Assembly (NCBI GenBank): GCA_030407315.1
Contig: JALQPE010000395.1
Coordinates: 1 to 31,569 of the forward strand
DNA: 31,569 bases
Source: Asparagopsis taxiformis
Lineage: Eukaryota; Rhodophyta; Florideophyceae; Bonnemaisoniales; Bonnemaisoniaceae
Reading direction: 5' to 3'
Positions 9,988-18,126 of this stretch are shown here, piece by piece; the first letter of the stretch is position 1; the number at the start of each line of letters is the position of its first letter. Below the pieces are notes generated by a model. That model was given only the letters and a program-made list of their open reading frames with translations, searched no databases and was not told the DNA's origin. A program made the translations under genes and the position numbers.

Positions 9988-10465
9988 CTAGTAGCGACGA
10001 GAACGCTTGCCCGCAGGGTCATACGGACCAGGGCCTTCGCCGCGGCTATCGTGGCTGCGGCTGCGACTGGGCTGAACGAAGCCCGGCGCGTACGGATCGA
10101 CGGTCTGCGTGACCACGGGGGCTCGCTCGCGACGAGACGCGGGATCCCTAGCGTAAGGATCCGCAGTCCCGTGACTGCGCGTATCCGAAGGGCGCGCCGG
10201 AGCGGGGTCGCGTGGCAGGTACGCCGCTGCGTGACCATACCCGACGGGGTCGCCGAAGCCGCCGCCACTCGCGTAACCGTACGGTTCATTACGAACGCCA
10301 ACGGGCGGCGCGTAACTACGAGTCGCCGCGGCGAGACGCTCCGAAATCGCGCGTTCCGTTGCCAAGCGGGCAGTCAGGTCCAACGTCTGGGCCCTGAACT
10401 CTTCGGCTGCGCGAGCCACGGACGAGATGAGGGAACGGATAACCCAGCCGTCCGCACGAGGCGGA
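9988..10465 (-). CDS. C-terminal part of the antisense gene, one frame over
   Basis: This frame continues the antisense protein after an apparent single-base slip somewhere near 10430-10500. It contains a helical, charged stretch (FRAQTLDLTARLATERAISERL), then Gly/Tyr/Pro-rich sequence and a basic C-terminus ending KRSRRY before a TAG at 9988-9990. Together with the main ORF the gene would be about 760 codons. The alternative is that these are two overlapping genes or a programmed frameshift; the wider element is full of single-base indels, so an error or decay is the simpler reading. The exact joint cannot be fixed without a second copy. Confidence 0.5.
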
Positions 10466-12215
10466 GCGGCATCGACGTACCGAGAAGCCGACGGGCATCC
10501 TCATCGGAGACGCGGTCGTCCAGGCTCACGAAGCGTGGCGCGCGTTCGGCCGGCGTGGCCACATTCGGACGACCGACCTGGGCAACGTTGCCCCCTTCCG
10601 TAGCCTCGCGTGGCACGACCTCTCGAGGATCCGGCGCACGCGGCGCTTCGTTTTGATGGCCACGACGGCCAGAACGCGTCCCTCGGGGGCGCTCGTTGCC
10701 CCCGAGGCCGCCGAAATAACCGGCACGATTGCCACGACGGCGTTCGGAACGGGAAGCGACCCGCGGCACGTAAGCCCCATCGCTACGAACGGAGACGAAC
10801 TCCTGGTTATCGCCGCTTGCGTAATCGGGACGTATAACCCGATACTCCGGCCCCAACGCAAGGGCGCCGCGAACCTCAGCCAACGCGCTGGTAACGGAGA
10901 CGAACGTGTCGGAACCGTCCACCGGGATTGCACGAAGCATCTCGTAATCGGCCAGGAAGTCCAACGTGGACTCCGGCAGCAGGCACGCGCGCCCGAACAC
11001 ACGACGTTCCACGAACAGCGAGCACGCGAGCATCGCTGCGTGTTCGATGTCCACGGCCATGAGGAAACGTTCCTTCACGGGGGCAGGCGCGTCCTTCACG
11101 GCATCGGTGAAATAATGTACCACGCGTGGTAATAACGTGGACGACCCACGGGGGTACGGAAACTCCTCTACTACTTCCGGCAACGGCGGGAAGTAGAGCT
11201 CGCTCGGGACGACCCACGGAGCTGACGCGTGCGACACACGATAGTCGTCCGCGTTCACGTGGCGGAGAGCGAAGTGGTCATCGTACGACACGACGCTTTT
11301 GGAGATGACGCTCAACGAAAGAGCAGTCTTCCATTCGGCACGTTGCCTTTCGGAAAGTGTCCGCGGACATACGAATACGGACGACACCGAGATGAACGGC
11401 GGTTCCTCGGGCGTCCCCTTCCATAAGTATGCGTCCATACGGTCGACGTAGATCGCGTCGTTGACGTCACGCAACCACGAGCGGTCGCAACGTATCGACG
11501 CCGGGATCTGGTAACGTTCCGATCCCGGCGGCCCGTTGGCGAAACGACGCCCGGCTGCTCGCCCCCACGTATCTTCGGCGGAACGCATATAGTCGACGAC
11601 CGCGCGGGCGTCCAGACGATCTCTAGCCAACGTGGCGAGATCGTCATCCGTGATACCCACGCGGGGCAACGCAGCCCACGCGTGGGTCAGGACGCCTACG
11701 TTTAGCGCCGCACCGCCACGTGAGGCGGTGCCGACTGTCCCAACGGGGTCACCACCCTCCGGCGAGGGGTCCTGGCGAGGAGAACGCGGCGAGCCATCAC
11801 GACGAGGCACGCCCGTGCGGGCCGCCGCCACAGCACGACGCGAACGAGCGGCCGCTGCCATCGCGGCTACACCCATCGAAGGGGCCGCGGCATCCGGAAT
11901 GATGGGTGACGAATTCCCCGAGTCGGACGCCGTTGCGTCATCATCACGTGGGGCGACGGCCCTAGCAGCCTCGGCAGGCGTCACGGAAGCCACCAGGCGA
12001 GACGGAGCCATCGGGCGAGACGAAGAGGCGACGGCCTGCGAAGCAACGGCTTCTCCCGCCCTAACGGATGGGGCGGGCGCGACGGACGCTTCCGTCGCTG
12101 GCGGCGCACCGGCCCCGACGAGGGAGGGAGCGCCCTGCGAAGGGTTTCTCGCTCCACCTCCAGCAGAGCCGGCGGGCCGCGGGGTGTTAGCATCGGTACT
12201 ACGAGTCGTAACCAT
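10374..12215 (-). CDS. Antisense gene of the retrotransposon, main ORF (unknown protein)
   Basis: This open frame of about 613 codons runs against gag-pol, from ATG at 12215 (protein start MVTTRST). I do not recognise the family. Residues 1 to about 170 are Ala/Pro/Ser-rich and look disordered. A folded-looking middle of about 250 residues follows, rich in Trp, Tyr and Phe. Next is an Arg/Gly-rich basic stretch (SERRRGNRAGYFGGLGG region) and an acidic block. The layout, disordered then globular then basic, resembles a Gag, but no zinc knuckle is present. The frame is also open upstream of the ATG to at least 12359 and encodes a very hydrophobic run, but without an ATG. The final ~25 codons are probably out of frame; the natural C-terminus appears to be 9988-10419. 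Copy 2 lacks the region. Confidence 0.65.
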   Translation of the reverse strand: MVTTRSTDANTPRPAGSAGGGARNPSQGAPSLVGAGAPPATEASVAPAPSVRAGEAVASQAVASSSRPMAPSRLVASVTPAEAARAVAPRDDDATASDSGNSSPIIPDAAAPSMGVAAMAAAARSRRAVAAARTGVPRRDGSPRSPRQDPSPEGGDPVGTVGTASRGGAALNVGVLTHAWAALPRVGITDDDLATLARDRLDARAVVDYMRSAEDTWGRAAGRRFANGPPGSERYQIPASIRCDRSWLRDVNDAIYVDRMDAYLWKGTPEEPPFISVSSVFVCPRTLSERQRAEWKTALSLSVISKSVVSYDDHFALRHVNADDYRVSHASAPWVVPSELYFPPLPEVVEEFPYPRGSSTLLPRVVHYFTDAVKDAPAPVKERFLMAVDIEHAAMLACSLFVERRVFGRACLLPESTLDFLADYEMLRAIPVDGSDTFVSVTSALAEVRGALALGPEYRVIRPDYASGDNQEFVSVRSDGAYVPRVASRSERRRGNRAGYFGGLGGNERPRGTRSGRRGHQNEAPRAPDPREVVPREATEGGNVAQVGRPNVATPAERAPRFVSLDDRVSDEDARRLLGTSMPLRLVRTAGLSVPSSRPWLAQPKSSGPRRWT

Positions 12216-12617
12216 CGTGGTTACGCTGTACACGATAATTATGACGAGTGCAACGAGCACGACGACGAGAGCCACGCGGGCTAGACGAAACAAGAGAACG
12301 AAAGGAACGGAGGTAGTAGTACCCAGCGGGGGAAGAGGATAAGGGAGAACGAAAGGCAACGGCCTGGATGACGATGGTGAGAGGAAGGGTGAGCGACGAT
12401 CGCTATCACGTTAAGCCGCCGCTTAAATATCCTTCGGACGACCGTTGTCGACATGCCCGCTGGCAGATTCACGAAAAGGCCGCGGCCTGCGCACGTATCG
12501 CGCTGAATTGAAGCACACCCGCGTGGTGGAATTGGACACTGCATTCGTTGCAGGAAAACGCCTAAGCGAGGCATTGACGTACGACGCCAACGGGCGGGCC
12601 GCGATGATTACGAAAGA

Positions 12618-12643
12618 GCCGGAGCGCACGCGCGCGCTCCGGC
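12618..12643. repeat. Hairpin: 10-bp perfect stem, 6-base loop
   Basis: GCCGGAGCGC at 12618-12627 pairs with GCGCTCCGGC at 12634-12643. The stem is very GC-rich. Confidence 0.8.
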
Positions 12644-12692
12644 GCCGTGGCGATTCGATCAGCCAACCGGGCCATGTACGTTTCAACGAGAT

Positions 12693-12732
12693 TTTTCGGG
12701 ACAACTGCCACGCCCGCAGTTGTACCCGAAAA
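12693..12732. repeat. Hairpin: about 15-bp stem with one bulge, 7-base loop
   Basis: TTTTCGGG at 12693-12700 pairs with CCCGAAAA at 12725-12732, A12701 with T12723, and CAACTGC at 12702-12708 with GCAGTTG at 12716-12722. A12724 is unpaired. Confidence 0.8.
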
Positions 12733-12794
12733 GGCGCCACGGCCCCGTGTCTCAGGCGCGTCCTGACGGGCCTCGCGTGGCCGGGACGTCCACG

Positions 12795-12810
12795 TGTGGG
12801 GGTGGGGCTG
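12795..12810 (+). promoter_or_regulatory. Polypurine tract next to the 3' LTR
   Basis: The run tgtgggggtggggctg is almost all G with interspersed T and ends directly at the first base of LTR B. This is the position and base composition expected of the plus-strand primer that RNase H spares during reverse transcription. It is imperfect, with T at four places and one C. Confidence 0.65.
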
Positions 12811-13468
12811 TGTAGTATACGTGGCAATTCCGAAATTGCAAATATTTACGTTTTTCCGCGGAATTCGAATTTCGCCGGATACGACCGGCGACAGCAATGA
12901 ACGAACATTGCTGGCGCATGCGCGCGCGCAACCTGCACACGTGTGCAACGAACGTATTGGCAACGGCCAACGGACCAACGGGTCCCTACGTGTGACCCAC
13001 AAGGTCCCTTCCCATTCGGGGACGTTACGAGCAGTGTTTACACTGTAAAGCGATGCCATCGTGGCTATATAGGTATTGGCATCGTGCCGGGAGGGAAAGG
13101 GGACAAGACAACGATCGAGCAACGGCTCTAGTCTACGACTGACTTCTACGTTTACGTTTACGTTTTGCCTAACGAGGCCTCGTCTCCGTCGAGCTGCGTA
13201 CTCCCTACCCATCGCCGCACGTAAGGCTGATTGCGTGTAGTGCCTCCGGGCTTGGTTGAGAGCGCCTCCGGTGACGTGCCACCTCGTTTACCGAACGTAA
13301 TCCTCACGTGGATTGTTGCGTCGTGACGCTCGTGTCTACTCGCTAACCTATCTCTACCTTTCTACCTAACATACAGTCAAACACCAGCGGGTGGACTGCT
13401 CGTTTCGTTTCGTAAGGACAGCGTGTCCGTAGCTCGTACCAGCTATCTAGAACTAACGTGGTTCCACA
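12811..13468 (+). repeat. 3' LTR of family-1 copy 1 (LTR B)
   Basis: This 658-bp repeat matches LTR A from TGTAGTATACG to TTCCACA. It has the best TATA-like box of the three LTRs (ctatatagg, 13064-13072). By eye it differs from LTR A at roughly a dozen substitutions and several short indels, about as much as either differs from LTR C. It ends directly at the family-2 RT fragment. Confidence 0.93.
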
Positions 13469-14062
13469 AGATCCTTGACCATCTCATCCATCATCCTCTG
13501 GAAGGTGGACGGCATTCATTAGTCCAAACGGCATAACTTCGAACTTATAGGTACCGTAACGGGTGACGAAAGTCGTCATCTCCTTGCAAGCGGTATCCAT
13601 TCGAATCTGCCAATACCCAGAGAAGAGATCGAGAGTGGTGAAGAGGGAATTCCCTCCCAATTCATCGAAAATCTCTTCGATCCTGGGTAAGGGCCAACGA
13701 TCGGGTTTGATCTTCCGATTCAGGATGCGGTAGTCGACGCAGAAACGAGGTTTCCCGTCCTTCTTCGTAGCAATGACCACCGGGAAGGACCATGCTGATG
13801 AGGCCGGGGTGATGATTCCCGCTTCCAGCATGCGATCGATTTCGGATCGTACTACCTCGTTGTGTTTCGGCGACAACCGACGAGGTTGGTGGTAGACAGG
13901 GGTGTCGTCTTCCAGCTCAAAAGAGTGTTTAACAGGGACGTCGGCTTTCCTGAGATCGTGAAAGGACCAAGCTACGATTCCGTAGTCCTTCAACGACTCC
14001 GATATAACTCGTCTATCCGAGGGTGATAGATGCACGAGTTTTTTCTTCGATGAGCTTGTCAT
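13469..14062 (-). pseudogene. pol: Family-2 reverse transcriptase, N-terminal half
   Basis: The minus-strand frame encodes clear RT blocks: PRRLSPKHNEVVRSEIDRML, IITPASSAWSFPVVIATKKD, FCVDYRILN, LFTTLDLFSGYWQI with the first catalytic Asp, and MPFGLMNA. Near 13508-13515 two bases appear to be missing, so the last codons before LTR B are out of frame. The YLDD block is absent because LTR B interrupts the gene. This is a remnant and cannot encode an active enzyme. Confidence 0.88.
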
Positions 14063-14929
14063 GCTCTTCGGTCTCAGAGAGGTCGCTCTCCTCTTCGACC
14101 GCTATTTGCGGCTTGGCGAAATCAACGTGGGCGACAATTAGCATACCTTCGTCTTCTTCGCCTGAAGAAGTCGTCGAGGCTCCTTCATCGGTGCTAAGAG
14201 ACGTGAAGTCTTCGCTTTCACTACCACCCTGGGGAAGGAAGTGGAGGCCGTTATCGGGTTCTAGCCCAATCCTTGCCGATTCTTTGCCGAGTTGTATCTC
14301 AACGACTCGACTCCCAATATCCAGTTTAGCCTGTAGATCCTCCATGGCCGGTAAGCCGATGATGAGGCCGATAGGGGCCTTTTCAATGGTGAGGAAATCC
14401 ATGGAAGCTGTGAGGTTTCCAAAGGTTATGGGCACATCTTTGACACGACCAATGCAGTTGGCGCTCGACCCATCTGCGACCGTAATCCTCTGCTTGGTAC
14501 GCTTCGGCAGGAGGCACAACTGACGGGCGAGATCTGCAGAGATGATATTGGGTATAGCCCCAGTATCCAGGAGCGCGCGAATCTCTCGCCCATAGATACG
14601 AACTGGCGCGACCATCAAAACTCGTTTGTTCTGAACGTTTAAGGCTGGCGCAGCCTTACTCGGTCGGCGATTCTTAAGAGGCGAGAAGAGACGTCGCATC
14701 TCTTTGGCGGCTTCGGCGGCGTCTCCACGGAGGAGTTGGCCGAACGTGAGGCCTGTAGACGCATTAGCGAGCTCTCCAACAACGTCGTATTTTCCGACGT
14801 GATCTTGAAGAACCTTCTTGGAAGTGTTCTTTTTCTTCGCCTTGCGGTTTTTCTTCCCTCGGATGGGAAGAGGCTCCAGTTGCAAGGGAGGTAGGATACG
14901 ACCAGGCGTTGGGTGCATCAGGTTTTCAG
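14040..14929 (-). pseudogene. pol: Family-2 protease region
   Basis: The minus-strand frame encodes a Lys-rich linker (GKKNRKAKKKNTSKK) and a retropepsin-like domain with the standard active-site motif Asp-Thr-Gly-Ala (codons at 14556-14567). A hydrophobic GLIIGLPAMED block corresponds to the second conserved strand. A Ser/Glu-rich acidic spacer then leads toward RT. The open frame continues into LTR C by chance, so the true fragment begins at 14929. It ends with a single-base frame change in an A-rich run near 14040. Unlike family 1, the usual Gly of the active site is present. Confidence 0.82.
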
Positions 14930-15594
14930 TGTAGTATACGTGGCAATTCCGAAATTGCAAATATTTACGTTTTCCGCGGAATTCGAATTTCGGCGGACAC
15001 GACCGGCGACAGCAATGCACGAACATTGCTGGCGCGTGCGCGCGCGCAACTGGCACACGTGTGCAACGAACGTACTGGCAACGGCCAACGGACCAGCGGG
15101 TCCCTACGTGTGACCCACAAGGTCCTTTCCCATTCGGGGACGTTACGAACAGTGTTTACACTGTAAAGCGATGCCATCGTGGCCATATAGGTATTGGCAT
15201 CGTGCCGGGAGGGAAAGGGGACAAGACAACGATTGGGCAACGGCTCTAGTCTACGACTGACTTCTACGTTACGTTTACGTTTTGCCTAACGAGGCTTCGT
15301 CTCCGTCGAGCTGCGTACTCCCTACCCATCGCCACACGTAAGGCTGATTGCGTGTAGTGCCTCCGGGCTTGGTTGAGAGCGCCTCCGGTGACGTGCCACC
15401 TCGTTGTGCTAACGTAATCCTCGCGTGGATTGTTGCGTCGTGACGCTCGTGTCTACTCGCTAACCTATCTCTACCTATCCTCTACTGCTACCAAACATAC
15501 AGTCAAAACACCAGCGGGTGGACTTATTCGTTTCGTTAAGGACAGCGTGTCCGTGGCTCGTACCAGCTACTTCTAGAACTAACGTGGTTCCACA
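14930..15594 (+). repeat. 5' LTR of family-1 copy 2 (LTR C)
   Basis: This 665-bp LTR has the same ends as LTR A and LTR B. It has two ACGTTT-type units where A and B have three, and a longer, altered stretch near 15464-15540. The sequence just downstream (ctggtctctcgacc) is identical to that in copy 1. Confidence 0.93.
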
Positions 15595-15698
15595 CTGGTC
15601 TCTCGACCTAGAAGTTGCTACGAGCATAACGACAACCAACGAGGTTGAGCTCTTTTACGTTAACGAAAAGCTACGTGCTACGCTACAGACGACGGTCT

Positions 15699-18102
15699 AT
15701 GAATTACGCTGTGTCGAATTCCAGCGCGTCGCCCAGGCAACCGTTGCCAACGTCAGCGGACGCCGAAGCCGACGTGGCCTTGTCAGCAGAAGCGATCTTC
15801 GCGACTGATCGATCTATCCCGCCGGATATCGAGGCGATCGGCCAGCTACCACGTACGGTAAGCCCGTTTGAGTCCGTGAGTATGGACCCCGCAACGCGCG
15901 GTCAGCTCAACGAAGGGAACGTGACTCCCACGGCACTACGCGTAGTGTACGAAGACCTTCGAGGTCACATCGAAAGGGCGAGCGACGCGGCCGTCGACGA
16001 AGCCGTAAGGCAGAGACTCGGAGTCTCGGAGCGCGAAGCTCGTGCGTTACGTGAACGCTCAGCGACCCTCGAACGGGAAAACGAAGATTTACGAAACCGC
16101 CTCTCCGCCGTGGAGGGAAGACTCGACTCGTTTGTCGTAGTATTCAACGAAATCGTCGCCGGACGTTCCGCTCCGCCGAGCGGAAGCGATCCGAATTACG
16201 AAGGCTCGCGCGCCTATAACTCGCAATCCTCCCCGGCCGTTCCGGGAGGATACCCACCAACACCCGGTCCGACGACCCCGACAACGTACGGAAGGGGGGC
16301 GACAGTGCAACGAGCCATCGCCAACCCCAACGAGACGCCACGAAGGCAATTACGTTTTAACGATACGCCAGACCACGCGCGGTCGGCGGACGCAGCACGA
16401 GCTGCGCAATTCGATACGAGAGCTCCCCCGCCACGTGAGACGTACATTCCGTGGCTGGGTACGTTCGGCACGACGGACACGCGAGTCCACGAAAACGAAC
16501 GTGCCGACGCGGTACGCTTACCAGGGAACGCCCTCGGACCCGTTTGCCACGCGTTGGCAGAGCACACGACAATGCTCGACGCATTTGCGAACGTGGTGTC
16601 GTACCGCATGTACCGACTTAACGATGTACGTGAACATCTCTACGTGAACGAGAGTCAAAGCGTACATAAGCTCAAACGTGAGCTGGAGGGACTTTTCCCT
16701 ACGTTAAAGCCGTTCTCCGGCCGGAATCCGATTACGTTACTCGGATTCCTCGCCCAAATACGTGATGGGTTCAGCACACTCGGAGTGTGCGAGGGAGTGG
16801 CAGTACGTGCGCTGCACTTCTTCCTCGAAGGGGACGCCCGACGGTTCTACGATTCCCAGTGTACGACTGGTGTGATCACGACTGATCCGACGAAGAGGTT
16901 CTCGTGGCCTCACGTGATCAACGCGTTGATCAAACGATACCTGCAAGACGACGTGCTGCAGGAGGCCTACGAAAAGGTCACGATGATCACGCAGAGTCCT
17001 AACGAGGACGAGAATCAGTACGCTGATAGACTCGACACCGCCACGCGGGCGTGTAACTACGTGTTTACGGATCGACTCCTCGTTCACCACTACGTACGTG
17101 GTTTGCTGCCCTCGACGCGGGCAGCCGTGACGGAACGACTCCGGTCACTCCCCGAACGAGAGAGGAACGACCTCACCGTTGTGAGACGATTGGCGACGGC
17201 CGAAGGAACGACCTTCCGTGCACGTACGGCAGCTGTCGCGTCAGCCGCGAAACCGAAAGTGCGGTTTCCGGTGAAGCCTACGTTGGCTATTTCCGACCAC
17301 GAGTCGAGGAAGTTCGCGGACTACGATGAGTCCGCGTACTTACGTAACGAACGGGCTAGCGAGCCCAGTTACCACGATGGTAACCCGAACATCCCCGCGA
17401 GGGATGATGACGACGTGTCGCTCGCTGCGGTTCACGTTGCCGAGAATTTGGAGGCGATCCTCTTCACGAACGGGCCGCCGCCCAACGATACGAAAACGGC
17501 AAACGAAAAGCCGGACGAGCTCGAAGCTCGATTGAACCGTCCATGTGAGGACGTGCCGAAGCTCACGAGCGAGCAGACGCAATTGGCGCACTCCGTAATC
17601 CCGAATGATTACTGGACGCTGTCGTGTTGGCCATGCCGCGAAGATGGCCACTCGACGTTTACGTGTCCGCGTCTGACGCCAGATCAACGGATCTTTTTTC
17701 GCGTACAAGTACTACCTCTTCCACGTGAAGAGCAACCCACGTCAGGCTGAGTACTTCCGCCAACGAATGGCCAAGCGTCACCAGGAACGACCTGATGAGC
17801 GAGGGAACGTGACCCCGCGGAGGTACGGCACGCCGCCTACGATACTCCGAAACCCCAATCGTGACGGGGGAAGGCCCTTCGACAGGCGCCGCGGCGACTT
17901 TCGTAATGACCGACGTGACCCCCGCCCGTGGGCGAACGAACGAAATGGCCAGCGTAATGGCCGCAGCGGAGTCTACGTGACGACCTCCGCTGACGAAACA
18001 CCACTCGAGGTGGAAACGAGTCACGATGACGAACGAGCTTCGTGGGCTCACGACGACGACGTGTCGAACGGCCCCGCGCCGGGAAACGACCAGGCGATGT
18101 AG
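15699..18102 (+). pseudogene. gag: Gag, family-1 copy 2 (one frameshift)
   Basis: The gene starts at ATG 15699, equivalent to 761 in copy 1. The capsid-like region and the CCHC knuckle (C-x2-C-x4-H-x4-C) are preserved. One extra T in the T run at 17694-17699 (six T, versus five in copy 1) shifts the frame just after the knuckle; that frame closes at 17750. The true gag frame resumes and runs through the Arg-rich tail to a TAG at 18100-18102. The codons before the stop include the slippery sequence of the gag-pol frameshift signal. Upstream of the ATG a 5-base duplication relative to copy 1 leaves the frame open, with no sign of an earlier start. Confidence 0.88.
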
Positions 18103-18126
18103 GTCACGAGCCACCCACATCGCCTG
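18081..18126 (+). promoter_or_regulatory. -1 programmed ribosomal frameshift signal, gag to pol
   Basis: The heptamer GGGAAAC lies at 18081-18087 and is read in gag as ..G GGA AAC, the exact phase (X XXY YYZ) used for tandem -1 slippage. Pol is in the -1 frame (GGG AAA CGA...). After a 3-base spacer there is a perfect 10-bp stem: CAGGCGATGT (18091-18100) with ACATCGCCTG (18117-18126), loop of 16. The gag TAG (18100-18102) sits at the top of the stem. Loop bases tcacg (18104-18108) could also pair with cgtga (18135-18139) as a pseudoknot. GGGAAAC is a known slippery site in some retroviruses; its use here is inferred. The spacer is shorter than the usual 5-9. Confidence 0.7.

Larger units (their letters stand above)
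12360..12794. other. Region between antisense gene and 3' LTR, with two strong hairpins
   Basis: There is no convincing gene here. The in-frame upstream extension of the antisense ORF ends in this region. Two inverted repeats stand out: a perfect 10-bp stem with a 6-base loop (12618-12643) and a 15-bp stem with one bulged base (12693-12732). If the antisense gene is transcribed, its promoter or 5' leader should lie in this interval or in the LTR beyond it. Confidence 0.6.
6..13468 (+). mobile_element. Ty3/Gypsy chromodomain LTR retrotransposon, family 1 copy 1 (two LTRs)
   Basis: This is a 13.46 kb element bounded by two direct LTRs (6-661 and 12811-13468) that begin TGTAG and end CCACA, the TG...CA ends expected of LTRs. 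The order is LTR, gag, protease, RT, RNase H, integrase, chromodomain, a long 3' region with an antisense gene, a purine-rich tract, LTR. Protease-RT-RNase H-integrase order identifies Ty3/Gypsy (Metaviridae), and the terminal chromodomain identifies the chromovirus branch. The 5 bases before it (agaac) and after it (agatc) agree at 4 of 5 positions, a plausible worn target-site duplication. Gag is intact but pol carries several single-base indels, so the copy as printed could not make a full pol protein. It is unusually long for the group because of about 5 kb between pol and the 3' LTR. Confidence 0.95.
13469..14929 (-). mobile_element. Internal fragment of a second Ty3/Gypsy family (protease to RT)
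   Basis: A 1461-bp piece in the opposite orientation fits exactly between LTR B and LTR C. Its GC content is lower, its codon use differs, and it lacks the ACGT excess of family 1. Reading on the minus strand from 14929 it encodes a basic pre-protease linker, an aspartic protease and then RT up to just beyond the FGLMNA block. The piece is probably a segment of one family-2 element that two family-1 elements entered 1.46 kb apart. The rest of family-2 pol should lie left of position 1. Confidence 0.88.

Noticed and set aside
11632..12342. 236-codon plus-strand frame inside the antisense gene
   Set aside because: It is Ala/Thr/Arg-rich and mirrors the Ala/Pro-rich part of the antisense protein. 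The opposite strand has the longer frame and a more protein-like middle.
14013..15056. 347-codon minus-strand frame beginning inside LTR C
   Set aside because: The first 40 or so codons are LTR sequence read by chance. Only the part from 14929 downward belongs to the family-2 protease.
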